DNA of 64,000 bases from Aquabacterium sp. OR-4 (GTDB lineage: Bacteria; Pseudomonadota; Gammaproteobacteria; Burkholderiales; Burkholderiaceae_C), in the NCBI RefSeq assembly GCF_025290835.2, contig NZ_JAOCQD020000002.1:1302001-1366000 (forward strand), given 5' to 3'. The position numbers were made by a program, and so were the translations under genes. Below are positions 48,130 to 57,621 of this stretch, piece by piece. How positions within the stretch are numbered: position 1 is the first letter of the stretch; the number at the start of each line of letters is the position of its first letter. The notes under the pieces were generated by a model. It was not told the origin of the DNA. It did no database searches and saw nothing but the letters and a program-made list of their open reading frames with translations.

Positions 48130-49029
48130 CCGGCGGCTGATGGCATGGAACTCGGCCACCGTGTCGTCGACGATCTGCTGCACGCTTTTCACGCCATGGA
48201 TCAGCCCGGCTGACTGCCCGGCCAGCGCCGGCGCGGCGTTCATGTCGCCATCGAAGTACACGCCGCGGATGCGCTGGAAGGCATCGGCCGGCAGCACACC
48301 GGCCGCGCGCACCGGCGCCATGGCCTCGGTCTTGAGCGCGCGGATGCAGGGCGTGCCGCTCTGGTTGAGCACCCAGGTGCCGGTGGTGGGCGCGTCGACG
48401 ATGGCCTGCTTGTAGTGCGCATGCACGGGGCTTTCGGCACTGGCCACGAAGCGCGTGCCCATCTGGATGCCTTCGGCGCCCAGCGCAAAGGCCGCGGCCA
48501 TGCCGCGGCCGTCCACAATGCCGCCGGCGGCGATCAGCGGCACGTCCACGCGCTCGCGGATGGCCTGCAGCAGCACCAGGCTGCTCACCTCCTCGGGGTT
48601 CTTGAAGCCACCGCCTTCGGCGCCCTCGACCACCAGGCCGTCGATGCCGGCGTCCACGCATTTCAGCGCCGCGTCCAGCGTGGGTACCGCGTGATAGACC
48701 ACGATGCCGGCAGCCTTCAGCGGTGCAATGAACTTGGCCGGGCTGCCGGCCGAGGTGGTGACGAAGCGGATGCCGCTGCCGCACACATAGCGCAGCATCG
48801 CGTCGTCTTTCAGAAAGCGGATCGGCAGGTTGACGCCGAAGGGCAGGCCGCTTTTCAGCATCACCGCGATCTCGCGCTGGCAGGCCTCGGCCTCGCCGGA
48901 CGAGGTTTCGATGATCCCCAGGCCGCCGGCACGCGAGACGGCCAGCGCCAGCGGGCTGCGCGCGATCCAGCCCATCGGCGCCTGCACGATGGGATGGCGG
49001 GCGCCGGTGTGGGCAAGCACTCGGTTCAT
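48097..49029 (-). CDS. Nitronate monooxygenase family protein
   Basis: FMN-dependent barrel enzyme of 310 residues (2-nitropropane dioxygenase family). Conserved: PIVQAPMGWIA at the N-terminus, GADGLVVEGAEGGG-type segment (GIDGLVVEGAEGGGF), LIAAGGIVDGRGMAAAFALGA and GTRFVAS. It may detoxify nitronates, but many members have other or unknown substrates. Encoded upstream of the SDR gene in the same direction. Confidence 0.85.
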   Translation of the reverse strand: MNRVLAHTGARHPIVQAPMGWIARSPLALAVSRAGGLGIIETSSGEAEACQREIAVMLKSGLPFGVNLPIRFLKDDAMLRYVCGSGIRFVTTSAGSPAKFIAPLKAAGIVVYHAVPTLDAALKCVDAGIDGLVVEGAEGGGFKNPEEVSSLVLLQAIRERVDVPLIAAGGIVDGRGMAAAFALGAEGIQMGTRFVASAESPVHAHYKQAIVDAPTTGTWVLNQSGTPCIRALKTEAMAPVRAAGVLPADAFQRIRGVYFDGDMNAAPALAGQSAGLIHGVKSVQQIVDDTVAEFHAISRRLGALGAAGGF

Positions 49030-49149
49030 CGGGGCGCGCTCCTGTTGAGGATCAAGGGAGCGCGGAGTGTCGATGCCGGCCAGCCGCCAGCGCAGTCGCC
49101 AAGGTGCCAGCGTGGCCGGCCTTGCATGCTGCGCCGGCTCAGCCGGCGC

Positions 49150-49989
49150 TCAGGGGCGGCGTCTTGCCCGCAGTGCGCCCAGCGATGCCAGACCGGCCAG
49201 CAGCATGGCCACGCTGGCCGGCTCGGGCACAGCGCTCACCGTCACGCCCTCGACCACCAGCGGCAGGGCGAGCAGATTGCCGACGAAATCACTGCCGGAG
49301 GAGGCCCGTGCCAGGCCGATCACGAAGCTTGCGCTGGCAAACCCACCGGAGAACGCAGTGCTCAGCAGATCGGGCGCGTTGCCGTCGGTCAGCCCTTGGC
49401 GCACCGCGGTATCCCAGGCATAGCCAAATCTGACGCCGCCGAACTCGTAGTCGGCGCATGACCCGCCAGCACCGACACAGCTCAGGCGGATGCCGCTGAA
49501 GCGCATCTGCAGGATGTCGTAAGTGTGGGTGCCGTCGGCCACGATGCCCGCGATCTCCGGCGGCTCGATGTTTGCCGGAACCAGCATGTCGTTGATGGTG
49601 GACAGCTCGGAGAACAGCGTGTCCGTGCCTGCAAACAAGCTGCTGCCGCCCACGGTCAGGCTGTAGCGGATGTTGGCGGGCGCCCAGTAGTTGAAGACCA
49701 GACCGGGAATGGCAGGGTCCGTCTCGGACTGCTTGACCACCCCGCTGATGTCAGGCTGCAGCACCAGCGTGAACGGCTGGTTCAGCCAGGCGCTGGTGTC
49801 ATAGGCCGGCGTGCTGCCCAGCGCCACGCCGCTGCTGCCGACGGTTCCGGTGATGGTGACCACGGCCGGTGCGGCGGCGCTGGCAGCCGTGGCCGCGCCC
49901 AGCAGCAAGGCCGCCGCCAGGCAAGGCATGGACTTGCTGTTGCGCGCCGCTGGTTGGCGCTGCATTGTTTGCATTCTGATGACTCCCAT
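49150..49989 (-). CDS. PEP-CTERM sorting-signal protein
   Basis: Exported protein of 279 residues with unknown function. A signal peptide follows a basic N-terminus (CLAAALLLGAATAASA). The C-terminus carries VPEP, a hydrophobic helix (ASVAMLLAGLASLGALR) and RARRRP, the exosortase sorting signal. The mature part is beta-rich with one Cys pair (LSCVGAGGSCADYEF). An internal ATG at 49974 is an alternative start. Second PEP-CTERM protein of the window, so the organism should encode an exosortase. Confidence 0.85.
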   Translation of the reverse strand: MGVIRMQTMQRQPAARNSKSMPCLAAALLLGAATAASAAAPAVVTITGTVGSSGVALGSTPAYDTSAWLNQPFTLVLQPDISGVVKQSETDPAIPGLVFNYWAPANIRYSLTVGGSSLFAGTDTLFSELSTINDMLVPANIEPPEIAGIVADGTHTYDILQMRFSGIRLSCVGAGGSCADYEFGGVRFGYAWDTAVRQGLTDGNAPDLLSTAFSGGFASASFVIGLARASSGSDFVGNLLALPLVVEGVTVSAVPEPASVAMLLAGLASLGALRARRRP

Positions 49990-50141
49990 GGTTGATGCGG
50001 GCACCCACCCCCAGCGGACAGGCACCCGCGCAGGCTGGTCAAACGACCCGCCGCCCGATGATCCCCCCGCGGCATGGCGCCTGGCTCCCTCAAACTGATG
50101 GTTGCCGAATACGCTGGCCCGTGCATGGGTCAGACCACCGC

Positions 50142-50189
50142 GCACCAACGCACCAACGCACCAGCGCAGCAACGCACCAGCGCACACCG
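50142..50189. repeat. Six imperfect 8-bp tandem repeats (GCACCAAC type)
   Basis: Units GCACCAAC, GCACCAAC, GCACCAGC, GCAGCAAC, GCACCAGC, GCACACCG follow each other between the PEP-CTERM and nitroreductase genes. It is a simple-sequence tract with no spacer, so not a CRISPR array. Confidence 0.85.
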
Positions 50190-50218
50190 TGGGCCAGGCC
50201 GGGGCGGTGGGGGCTGCT

Positions 50219-50872
50219 TCAGCCGGGTGGCGGTGCCCAGTCGCCCAGGAAATCGGCCGCCACACCCCGGCCGCGCCGGTGCGACGCGTTGCGGGCGCGG
50301 CCGATCGAGACGAAACACACCGCCTGCTCGCCCGGCGCCAGCGCAAAGGCACGGGCGAAGCGCGGCGTGCGCACCGCCCGGCCGCTGGTCAGCATGGCGC
50401 CATAGCCCAGGCCGTGGGCGGCCAGCAGCAGGTTCATCAGCGCCGCGCCCAGGGTGATGGCGCGCTCGACCAGCGGCACCTCGGGATCATCGGCCGCCTG
50501 GGCCGCCTGGGCCGCCTGGGCCGGCTCGCCGCGCAGCACCGCCAGCAGCAGCACCGGGGCGCGGTGGGCCTTCTCGCGGCTGCGGGCGATGTCCTCGGGG
50601 GTGGCGGCAGGGTCGCGGTCGCGGGTGCAGGCGTCGAACAGATCGGCCAGGGCGGCGCGCTGCGAGTCGGCAATGCGCACCAGCCGCCAGGGCCGCAGGC
50701 CGCGGTGGTCGGGCGCGCAGGCGGCGGCATCGACCATCTGGCACAGCTGCGCTTCGTCGGGCCCGGGCGCCTCCAGCCGCTTGGGCATCACCGACTGGCG
50801 GCTACCGATCAGCGCCAGCACCAGGGCGGCCAGGTCGGCGCCGTCGCCAGCATCGTCCGTGGGGGTGTCCAT
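50219..50872 (-). CDS. Nitroreductase family protein
   Basis: FMN-dependent nitroreductase-like protein of 217 residues. Typical pieces are SRQSVMPKRLEAPGP at the N-terminus, APDHRGLRPWRLVRI for FMN contact and LLAAHGLGYGAMLTSG in the C-terminal half. It resembles the YdjA-type minimal nitroreductases. A short Ala/Gln repeat (from a 9-bp tandem repeat at about 50493-50523) lies in the middle. A TTG at 50878 with GAGG upstream could also be the start. Confidence 0.85.
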   Translation of the reverse strand: MDTPTDDAGDGADLAALVLALIGSRQSVMPKRLEAPGPDEAQLCQMVDAAACAPDHRGLRPWRLVRIADSQRAALADLFDACTRDRDPAATPEDIARSREKAHRAPVLLLAVLRGEPAQAAQAAQAADDPEVPLVERAITLGAALMNLLLAAHGLGYGAMLTSGRAVRTPRFARAFALAPGEQAVCFVSIGRARNASHRRGRGVAADFLGDWAPPPG

Positions 50873-50985
50873 GACCAATTCTCACACCTCGGGGCAGCGG
50901 CGGCATGGCGGCGCCGCACTGCCAGCATGGGTCGAACGGGCCGTCGGCGTGGCGATGGCCAGGTGGGGCGCCTGGGCCAGGCGCT

Positions 50986-51906
50986 TCATCGCTGGCGGCT
51001 CGACACCACGATGCCGGCCACGATCAGTGCAAAGGCCACCCCATGGTAGGCCTGCGGCCATTCGCCCAGCAGCGCGGCCGACAGGCAGGCCGCGAACAAG
51101 GGCGTCAGGTTGCCGAAGAACGAGGCCAGCGCCGGCCCCACCGCGGCCACGCCCAGGCCCCACAGCCGGTAGGCCAGCAGCGACGGCCCCACCGCCACAT
51201 ACACCAGGGCCAGCACCAGCCCGGCCGACCATTGCGGCGTGACCGACGGCTGCACCGCCTCCAGCAAGCCGGCCGACAGCGTGGCCCAGCCCAGGCCCAG
51301 CGTGATCTGCACGAACAGGAACTGCGCCCAGTCCCAGGCCGGCCGCGCCGCGCCCTGCATGTGCGCGGGCGGCCGCGCCAGCAGCCAGCTGTAGAAGCTC
51401 CAGCTGATGATGGCCAGCAGCATGAACAGATCGCCCGGCACGAACTGCACCCGCGCCAGCGCCGCCACCTCGCCGCGCGCCAGCACCACGGCCACGCCCA
51501 GCAGCGACAGCAGCGCGCCGACCAGCTGCGCCCGGCCGGGCCGCACGCGGTACACCAGGGCGCCGATGGCCATGGCCCACACCGGCGAGCTGGCGGCGAT
51601 CAGCGTCACGTTCAGCGGCGTGCTGGTGGTCAGCGCCAGGTACTGCAGCGCGTTGTAGGCGCCCACGCCGGTGAGGCTCAGCAGCGCCAGGTGCGGCCAG
51701 CGCGCACCCACCGCCGCGCGCGCCTGCGGCGAACCAAAGGCACGCCAGCCCAGCGGTGCCAGCAGCAGCAGGGCCAGCAGCCAGCGCGCGGCGTTGAGCC
51801 ACAGTGGCCCGATCGACTGCACCGCCAGCCGGCCCACCACGGCATTGCCGGCCCACAGCAGCGGGGGCACGGCCAGCATCAGGGCAAGGCGGGGCGTCAG
51901 GCTCAT
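50986..51906 (-). CDS. EamA-family (DMT) transporter
   Basis: Inner-membrane exporter of 306 residues with ten predicted helices in two EamA repeats: LLWAGNAVVGRLAV near the start and the second unit beginning LLAIISWSFYSWLLA. Ends with a helix and short basic tail (IVVSSRQR). Substrate unknown; relatives export amino acids or metabolites. It is divergent from the quinone oxidoreductase gene across 262 bases in which no strong promoter was recognised. Confidence 0.88.
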   Translation of the reverse strand: MSLTPRLALMLAVPPLLWAGNAVVGRLAVQSIGPLWLNAARWLLALLLLAPLGWRAFGSPQARAAVGARWPHLALLSLTGVGAYNALQYLALTTSTPLNVTLIAASSPVWAMAIGALVYRVRPGRAQLVGALLSLLGVAVVLARGEVAALARVQFVPGDLFMLLAIISWSFYSWLLARPPAHMQGAARPAWDWAQFLFVQITLGLGWATLSAGLLEAVQPSVTPQWSAGLVLALVYVAVGPSLLAYRLWGLGVAAVGPALASFFGNLTPLFAACLSAALLGEWPQAYHGVAFALIVAGIVVSSRQR

Positions 51907-52168
51907 GGCAGGGGCAAACCGGGGGCGACGGACAACCGGAAGAACAACCGGCGCGATGGATCAGCAGGGCGGCGGATTGTGGCCCGCCCTCCCCCGGCCT
52001 GCGCCCTGCGGCTGCCGGCTCGGCTGCAAACGCCGTTTGCATCGGCGCGATCTGCCGGTGACACGGCCACCGGCATGGCTGCGGTTACGCTTGCGCGCCA
52101 CGCCCGACCGCGGGCCGCCAGGGCCCCGGCCCGGCAACGCCCCATCAGCCCAGACCACGGAGACTCCC

Positions 52169-53152
52169 ATGCCCCAGGCGATCCAGATCACGCAATTCGG
52201 CGGCCCCGAGGCCATGCAGCTTGTGGAGCGCGAGGTCGGCGCGCCCGGCCCCGGCGAGATCCGCATCCGCCACCACGCCATCGGCCTGAACTTCATCGAC
52301 GTGTACCAGCGCACCGGCCTGTACAAGAACGCCCTGCCGCTGACGCTGGGCATGGAAGGCGCCGGCGTGGTGGAGGCCGTGGGCGAGGGCGTCACCCACC
52401 TGAAGGCCGGCGACCGCGCCGCCTATGCCAGCAACCCGCCCGGCAGCTACTGTGATGTGCGCGTGATGCCGGCCAAGTGCGTGTGCAGGCTGCCCGACGA
52501 GATCGGCTTCGACACCGGCGCGGCCATGATGCTCAAGGGCCTGACCGTGCAGTACCTGCTGAAGAAGACGCTGCCGGCCGAGGGCCTGCAGCCCGGCGAT
52601 GCCATCCTGTGGCATGCCGCGGCCGGCGGCGTGGGCCTGATCGCCTGCCAGTGGGCCAAGGCGCTGGGCCTGCAGCTGATCGCCACCGCCGGCAGCGATG
52701 CCAAGTGCCAGCTGGCGCTGCAGCATGGCGCGGCACATGCCATCAACTACCGCAGCGAGAACTTCGTCGAGCGCGTGAAGGCCATCACCGGCGGCCAGGG
52801 CGTCAAGGTGGTCTACGACTCGGTGGGCAAGGACACCTTCGAGGGCAGCCTCGACGTGCTGCGCCCCTTCGGCCTGCTGGCCAGCTTTGGCAATGCCTCG
52901 GGCCCGGTGCCGCCGTTTGCGCCGGGCATCCTGGGCACCAAGGGTTCGCTGTACATCACGCGGGCCACGCTGTTCTCGCACATCGCCACGCGCGAGGCCA
53001 CGCAGGCCATGGCCGACGACCTGTTTGCGGTGGTCAAGAGCGGTGCGGTGAAAGTCCGCATCGACCAGCGCTACCCGCTGGCCGATGTGGCACGCGCCCA
53101 TGTCGAGCTGGAAGCGCGCAACACCACCGGCTGCAGCATCCTGACCCTGTGA
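52169..53152 (+). CDS. qor: Quinone oxidoreductase, zeta-crystallin type
   Basis: NADPH-dependent quinone reductase of 327 residues (medium-chain family without zinc). Features: IGLNFIDVYQRTGLYK, GMEGAGVVEAVGEGV, GAAMMLKGLTVQYLL, AAAGGVGLIACQWAKALG for NADPH and YDSVGKDTFEGSL. Strong match in length and motifs to Qor. It overlaps the acetyltransferase gene by four bases (GTGA). Confidence 0.92.
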   Translation: MPQAIQITQFGGPEAMQLVEREVGAPGPGEIRIRHHAIGLNFIDVYQRTGLYKNALPLTLGMEGAGVVEAVGEGVTHLKAGDRAAYASNPPGSYCDVRVMPAKCVCRLPDEIGFDTGAAMMLKGLTVQYLLKKTLPAEGLQPGDAILWHAAAGGVGLIACQWAKALGLQLIATAGSDAKCQLALQHGAAHAINYRSENFVERVKAITGGQGVKVVYDSVGKDTFEGSLDVLRPFGLLASFGNASGPVPPFAPGILGTKGSLYITRATLFSHIATREATQAMADDLFAVVKSGAVKVRIDQRYPLADVARAHVELEARNTTGCSILTL

Positions 53153-53688
53153 ACCCCACCCCCACGGCCGGCACGCCGCAGCTGCCGGGCGCCATCCGCA
53201 TCGCACCGATCACGCTGGCCCATGCGGCCAGCTTCCACGCCTGCCTGGACACCGTGTGCCGTGAAAAGCGCTACCTGGCGCAGCTGCACGCGCCACCGCT
53301 CGAGAAGGTGGAAGGCTTTGTGCGCGACAGCGTGGCCGGCGACGTGGCGCAGTTCGTGGCCCTGGATGGCGAACGCGTGGTCGGCTGGGCCGACATCTTT
53401 CCGGCCTGGGCGCATGCGCTGCAGCACTGCGGCCGCCTGGGCATGGGCCTGCTGCCCGAGTACCGCGGCGCCGGTCTGGGCGAAGCCCTGCTGCGCACCT
53501 GCGTCGCCAAGGCCTGGGCCAAGGGCCTGGCGCGCATCGAGCTGGAAGCACGCGCCGACAACCAGCGCGCCATCCGGCTGTATGAACGTGCGGGCTTCGA
53601 ACACGAGTGCCTGAAGCCGCGTGCGCTGCGCTTCGACGGCGTGTACTTCGATGCCGTGCAGATGCGGCTGCTGAAGCCCGACGCCTGA
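53149..53688 (+). CDS. GNAT-family N-acetyltransferase
   Basis: A 179-residue acetyltransferase with a GTG start inside the qor stop. The acetyl-CoA site is visible as LLPEYRGAGLGEALL (the Q/R-x-x-G-x-G/A motif), followed by ARADNQRAIRLYERAGFEHE. The substrate is unknown. A strong terminator hairpin follows 16 bases after the stop. Confidence 0.9.
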   Translation: MNPTPTAGTPQLPGAIRIAPITLAHAASFHACLDTVCREKRYLAQLHAPPLEKVEGFVRDSVAGDVAQFVALDGERVVGWADIFPAWAHALQHCGRLGMGLLPEYRGAGLGEALLRTCVAKAWAKGLARIELEARADNQRAIRLYERAGFEHECLKPRALRFDGVYFDAVQMRLLKPDA

Positions 53689-53704
53689 GCGGCGCCACCA
53701 AAGA

Positions 53705-53734
53705 AAAAGCCCGACGGGAACCCGTCGGGCTTTT
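53705..53734. terminator. Bidirectional rho-independent terminator
   Basis: AAAAGCCCGACGGG and CCCGTCGGGCTTTT form a 14-bp perfect stem with a two-base AA spacer, with A-run on one side and T-run on the other. It serves the qor-acetyltransferase transcript on the plus strand and tmRNA on the minus strand. Confidence 0.92.
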
Positions 53735-53742
53735 CAGTTGTG

Positions 53743-54117
53743 TGGTGGAGCCGGGGGGAATCGAACCCCCGTCCGCAAGCCATCACCGGCCAGTTCTACA
53801 TGCGTAGCTGTCTGATTTGAGTCTCGTCGGCCAGGTCGCGCAGCAGCACGCTACCTGACAGACCAGTCACCTTGAATCTCGCACCCGGCCAAGTGACCCG
53901 GCAAGGTGCCAGCCGATGTGAATGACCTCACAGCCCTTGCCTTGCGGCTCAAGCCCGGCCCATCGGCCAACCGTTGTGAGGCTCACCGGTGTTTAAGCGG
54001 CGAGGGCGAAACGTTCGTCGTTCGCAGTTACTTGTTTCCAGCTGGATTTACGAGCTGATCTGGCGCTCGGCATGCCCTGTACCGACTCCGCACCCACGTC
54101 GAAGCCAGGTCGGCCCC
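53743..54117 (-). ncRNA. ssrA: Transfer-messenger RNA (tmRNA)
   Basis: A 375-nt tmRNA that rescues stalled ribosomes with SmpB. Its 5' end GGGGCCGACCTGGCTTCGAC pairs with the tRNA-like 3' end, which has the T-loop GGGTTCGATTCCCCCC and finishes GGCTCCACCA. The tag frame (53993-54025) encodes ANDERFALAA followed by TAA, a form typical of Burkholderiales. It starts only 15 bases after the gph stop. A weak promoter (TTGAAC, 15-bp spacer, TAAACT) is inside the end of gph. The terminator lies just downstream. Confidence 0.97.
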
Positions 54118-54132
54118 TGGGAACCCCGTAGT

Positions 54133-54795
54133 TTAGGCCAGTTGCAGCCAGTTCAAGAGCTGGCCGGGATGATCCATCACATGGTCGGCGCCCCAGGCGG
54201 CCACCGGCTCGCCCTGGCCGAGGTAGCCCCAGGCGGCGGCCAGTGTGGCCATGCCGGCGGCGCGGCCGGCCTGCATGTCGCGAAGATCATCGCCCACATA
54301 GGCGCACGCTGCAGGCGCCACGCCCAGGCGGCGTGCGGCCTCGAGCAGCGGCTCGGGGTGCGGCTTGGCATGCGCCGTGGTGTCGCCGGCAATCACCACC
54401 GCGGCCCGCCGGTCCAGGCCCAGGCCGGCCACGATGGGCGCGGCAAAGCGCATGGCCTTGTTGGTGACGATGCCCCAAGGCCGGCCGGCGGCGTCCAGCG
54501 CATCCAGCAGCGGCGCCACGGCCTCGAACACGCGGGTGTCGACCAGCAGGCGCTCGGCGTAGCGGTCCAGAAAGGCCTGCTTCAGCGCCTCGAACTCGGG
54601 CTGCTCGGGTGTCACGCCAAAGGCCACGCCGACCATGCCGCGCGCGCCGGCGCCCACCATCGGCCGCAGCGCGGCCAGCGGCAGCGGCGGCAGGCCGTGG
54701 CTGGCGCGCAGGTCGTTGGCGGCGCCGGCCAGATCGGGCGCGCTGTCGATCAGCGTGCCGTCCAGATCGAACAGAGGAAGGAAGTCGGCGCTCAA
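54133..54795 (-). CDS. gph: Phosphoglycolate phosphatase (HAD family)
   Basis: A 220-residue HAD phosphatase that removes 2-phosphoglycolate. The nucleophile motif is [14 protein letters not shown], with GIVTNKAM (motif 2) and the late [16 protein letters not shown] (motif 4). Its start overlaps the ubiG stop (ATGA), the ubiG-gph order common in Burkholderiales. ssrA follows 15 bases downstream. Confidence 0.93.
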   Translation of the reverse strand: MSADFLPLFDLDGTLIDSAPDLAGAANDLRASHGLPPLPLAALRPMVGAGARGMVGVAFGVTPEQPEFEALKQAFLDRYAERLLVDTRVFEAVAPLLDALDAAGRPWGIVTNKAMRFAAPIVAGLGLDRRAAVVIAGDTTAHAKPHPEPLLEAARRLGVAPAACAYVGDDLRDMQAGRAAGMATLAAAWGYLGQGEPVAAWGADHVMDHPGQLLNWLQLA

Positions 54796-55496
54796 CCCGG
54801 CACCCGGCAGGCCAGCAGGTAGTTCACCGAGGTGTCGGCCGACAGCCAGTAGCGCTGCGTGAACGGGTTGTATTCCATGCCCTTGAAGCCCAGCGGCTCC
54901 AGGCCGGCCTCGCGCGCCCAGCCGGCCAGCTCGCTGGGGCGGATGAAGCGCTGGTACTCGTGCGTGCCCTTGGGCAGCAGCTTGAGCACATGCTCGGCGC
55001 CGACGATGGCGAACAGCCAGCTCTTGACGTTGCGGTTGAGCGTGGAAAAGAACACCCAGCCGCCGGGCCGGGCCAGCGTGGCGCAGGCGCGCACCACCGA
55101 GGCCGGCTCGGGCACATGCTCGAGCATCTCCATGCAGGTGACCACGTCAAAGCTGCCCGGCTGCTCGGCGGCCAGCGCCTCGGCGGCCACCTCGCGGTAG
55201 CGCAGGCGCTGCACGCCGCTTTCCATGGCGTGCAGCATGGCCACCTTCAAGGGCTTGGTCGAGAGATCGATGCCCAGCACGTCGGCACCGCGCTGGGCCA
55301 TGCTCTCGGCCAGGATGCCGCCGCCGCAGCCGACATCCAGCACCGCCTTGCCCTGGATCTGGGCCAGGCCGTCGATCCAGTCGAGCCGCAGCGGGTTGAT
55401 CTGGTGCAGCGGACGGAACTCGCCTTCGGCGTCCCACCAGCGGTGGGCCAGATCGCCGAACTTGGCCAGTTCCTGAGGGTCGGCATTGATGTTCAT
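54792..55496 (-). CDS. ubiG: Ubiquinone O-methyltransferase UbiG
   Basis: A 234-residue SAM methyltransferase that carries out both O-methylations of ubiquinone synthesis. Conserved: [19 protein letters not shown] at the N-terminus, [15 protein letters not shown] for [13 protein letters not shown] and the C-terminal NYLLACR. Length matches UbiG. Coupled to gph by a four-base overlap. Confidence 0.95.
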   Translation of the reverse strand: MNINADPQELAKFGDLAHRWWDAEGEFRPLHQINPLRLDWIDGLAQIQGKAVLDVGCGGGILAESMAQRGADVLGIDLSTKPLKVAMLHAMESGVQRLRYREVAAEALAAEQPGSFDVVTCMEMLEHVPEPASVVRACATLARPGGWVFFSTLNRNVKSWLFAIVGAEHVLKLLPKGTHEYQRFIRPSELAGWAREAGLEPLGFKGMEYNPFTQRYWLSADTSVNYLLACRVPG

Positions 55497-55575
55497 GGGG
55501 CGAGATGCTACCCGCCCCGGCCAGCCCTGGCGGCGGCCGGGCCGGCCGATCAGCCGCCGTGGCTGGCCGCCTGGT

Positions 55576-56481
55576 TCAACGCCCGCGCACGCGCTGCACC
55601 AGCGTCACGGCACCCAGCACCAGTGCACCGGCCACCACGCCCACCACGGCATTGGCCAGGTTGTCCACCAGCACGGCCCGCAGCATGCCGGCGCCCTCGG
55701 TCCAGGCCTGGACGACATGGTGCAGCGGCGCGAAGCCGTGCACCAGGATGCCGCCGCCCACCAGGAACATGGCCGCCGTGCCCACCACCGTGAGGCCCTT
55801 CATCAGCCAGGGGGCGCCGGCCAGCAGCGCGCGGCCCACGGCCTGCACCGCGGCGCCCGGGCGGCGCGACAGCCACAGCCCGGCGTCGTCGATCTTCACG
55901 ATGCCGGCCACCAGGCCGTAGACGCCCACGGTCATCAGCAGCGCCACCGCCACCAGCACCGAGGCCTGGCGGGTGATCGCCTCGGTGGCCACGGTGCCCA
56001 GCGTGATGGCGATGATCTCGGCCGACAGGATGAAGTCGGTGCGCACCGCGCCCTTGATCTTGTCTTTCTCCACCGTGGCCAGATCCACCGCGGGGTCGAG
56101 CAGGGCCTGGGTCAGCTCGGCATGCTGGGCCTCGTCTTCAGCGCGGCTGTGCAGCCAGCGGTGGGCCAGCTTCTCGAAGCCCTCAAAACACAGGAACGCG
56201 CCGCCCACCATCAGCAGCGGCGTGATGGCCCAGGGCGCCAGCGCACTGATCAGCAGCGCCGCCGGCACCAGGATGGCCTTGTTGACCAGCGAGCCGCGCG
56301 CCACCGCCCATACCACCGGCAGCTCGCGATCGGCGCGCACGCCACTGACCTGCTGCGCGTTGAGCGCCAGGTCGTCGCCCAGCACGCCGGCGGTCTTCTT
56401 GGCCGCCACCTTGGTCATCACGCTCACATCGTCGAGCACGGTGGCGATGTCGTCGAGCAGGGCTAGCAGGCTGGTGGCCAT
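55576..56481 (-). CDS. DUF808 inner-membrane protein (YedI-like)
   Basis: Membrane protein of 301 residues of the DUF808 family. The N-terminus [37 protein letters not shown] is the family hallmark, followed by several hydrophobic helices and [14 protein letters not shown]. Function unknown. The correct start is the ATG at 56481; a longer frame upstream is spurious. Confidence 0.9.
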   Translation of the reverse strand: MATSLLALLDDIATVLDDVSVMTKVAAKKTAGVLGDDLALNAQQVSGVRADRELPVVWAVARGSLVNKAILVPAALLISALAPWAITPLLMVGGAFLCFEGFEKLAHRWLHSRAEDEAQHAELTQALLDPAVDLATVEKDKIKGAVRTDFILSAEIIAITLGTVATEAITRQASVLVAVALLMTVGVYGLVAGIVKIDDAGLWLSRRPGAAVQAVGRALLAGAPWLMKGLTVVGTAAMFLVGGGILVHGFAPLHHVVQAWTEGAGMLRAVLVDNLANAVVGVVAGALVLGAVTLVQRVRGR

Positions 56482-56653
56482 GGGTAGTGCATGCGCCAGG
56501 GTTGGCGCCGGGGTTGCGGAATTGGGCCGCATGCTACCCGGCAGGCCTGGCGGGCCGGGTCGGCGCGAGGCGAATCCGGCTGTCGGCCCAGGCCGGCATG
56601 CCGGGTGACGGGCCTGGGCACCGCTGCGCGCCCGGCCTGCGGCGCCGCGGGCC

Positions 56654-57013
56654 TCAGCGTGGCGCGTTGATCGCGCGCTCGCTCTCGGCCAGGGCCTGGT
56701 TGTAGCGCTCGATGGCCTGCTGGCAGGCCAGCACGCTGCGAACCAGCGCGCCCTCGCGCGCGGCGCAGTCGGCCAGGGCCTTGCGGTCCTGCTGCGCAAT
56801 CTGCAGGGCCTGGCCGTAGTTGATGCCGTCGGCCACCGGTGCCGGCGCGGCGCAGCGCGCCACCAGCAACTCGGGCGCCACGGGGCAGGCCATGGTGGGC
56901 AGCGGCTTGACCACCGTGGCGGCGCAACCCGGCAGCAGCAGGGCCACCGCCGCCAGCGTGGCGATCAGGGCGATGGGGCGCAGAGGGGTCAGGGGCAGGG
57001 GCAGGGGCAGCAT
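56654..57013 (-). CDS. Rz1-like outer-membrane lipoprotein (o-spanin-like)
   Basis: Small protein of 119 residues with a signal ending in a lipobox LLPGC (about residue 31). The mature part has the pattern C-x-x-x-P-x-L-L-x-x-x-C then a YGQAL...ALADC helix, much like the outer spanin subunits of phages (Rz1/LysC type) that fuse inner and outer membranes at lysis. It begins two bases after the stop of a membrane-anchored coiled-coil gene, the Rz/Rz1 order. No other phage gene is near. The resemblance is from pattern only. Confidence 0.6.
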   Translation of the reverse strand: MLPLPLPLTPLRPIALIATLAAVALLLPGCAATVVKPLPTMACPVAPELLVARCAAPAPVADGINYGQALQIAQQDRKALADCAAREGALVRSVLACQQAIERYNQALAESERAINAPR

Positions 57014-57015
57014 GA

Positions 57016-57519
57016 TCAACCTCCCACCCGCAGCGGCGCCAGCAGTTCCACCGGCACCGGCACCTTGGAGCATTCAAGCCCGGCCACACGCGCGCGCTCG
57101 GCCTGCACCTCGCCCTGCAGCCGCGCGATCTCGGCCTGCAGCGTGTTGCGCTCGGCCACCGGCAGCGTGGGATCGGCCACGCGATTCGCGATCTCGACGA
57201 TGCGCGTCTGCTTGCCACCGCTGCTGCGCTGCAGCTCGGTGATGGTCTTGTCGCGGCCGGCCAGTGCGGTGTCGAGCTGCCCCTTGGCGCTGGCGAACTC
57301 GGTGTCGCGCGCCTTCTGCCGGGCCTCGAACTCGGCGCCGATGCCCTCGAGCTTGGACTTCAGCGCCTGGGTTTCCTCGGCATGCGCCTTCTTGGCCTGC
57401 TCACCCAGCTCGGCGGCCTTGGCCAGTGCCTGCTTGGCGTCGCGGCCCGACCAGCTGCCGGCCCACCAGCCGGCGCCGCCGGCCAGCACCATCACGATCA
57501 AGAGCACCAGGTTGCGCAT
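57016..57519 (-). CDS. Rz-like membrane-anchored coiled-coil protein (i-spanin-like)
   Basis: A 167-residue protein with one N-terminal membrane helix (LVLLIVMVLAGGAGWWAG) followed by about 115 residues of Ala/Glu/Lys/Gln-rich coiled coil and a short end (ECSKVPVPVELLAPL). This is the layout of phage inner spanin Rz. A GTG at 57528 is an alternative start. Together with the lipoprotein gene two bases downstream it makes a spanin-like pair outside any visible prophage. Function not shown; could equally be an envelope-spacing pair. Confidence 0.6.
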   Translation of the reverse strand: MRNLVLLIVMVLAGGAGWWAGSWSGRDAKQALAKAAELGEQAKKAHAEETQALKSKLEGIGAEFEARQKARDTEFASAKGQLDTALAGRDKTITELQRSSGGKQTRIVEIANRVADPTLPVAERNTLQAEIARLQGEVQAERARVAGLECSKVPVPVELLAPLRVGG

Positions 57520-57621
57520 GCCTCCCACCCCATCTTGGCTGATTGTGTGCGGCGCATGCTGTCACGATTCATTGCTGGCTTGCGCCTGCCCCCCCAGTTC
57601 GCAGAGGCCGGCCGCCCGCGC

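Noticed and set aside
50142..50189. CRISPR array
   Set aside because: The units are 8 bp, directly adjacent and without spacers; no cas genes are present.
50493..50523. Regulatory tandem repeat
   Set aside because: The 9-bp repeat lies inside the nitroreductase coding sequence and simply encodes an Ala/Gln stretch.
53743..53800. Separate tRNA gene
   Set aside because: The tRNA-like end with CCA belongs to the tmRNA, whose 5' half and tag frame are also present.
56654..57519. Prophage remnant
   Set aside because: No integrase, capsid, tail, holin or endolysin gene and no attachment site were seen around the spanin-like pair.
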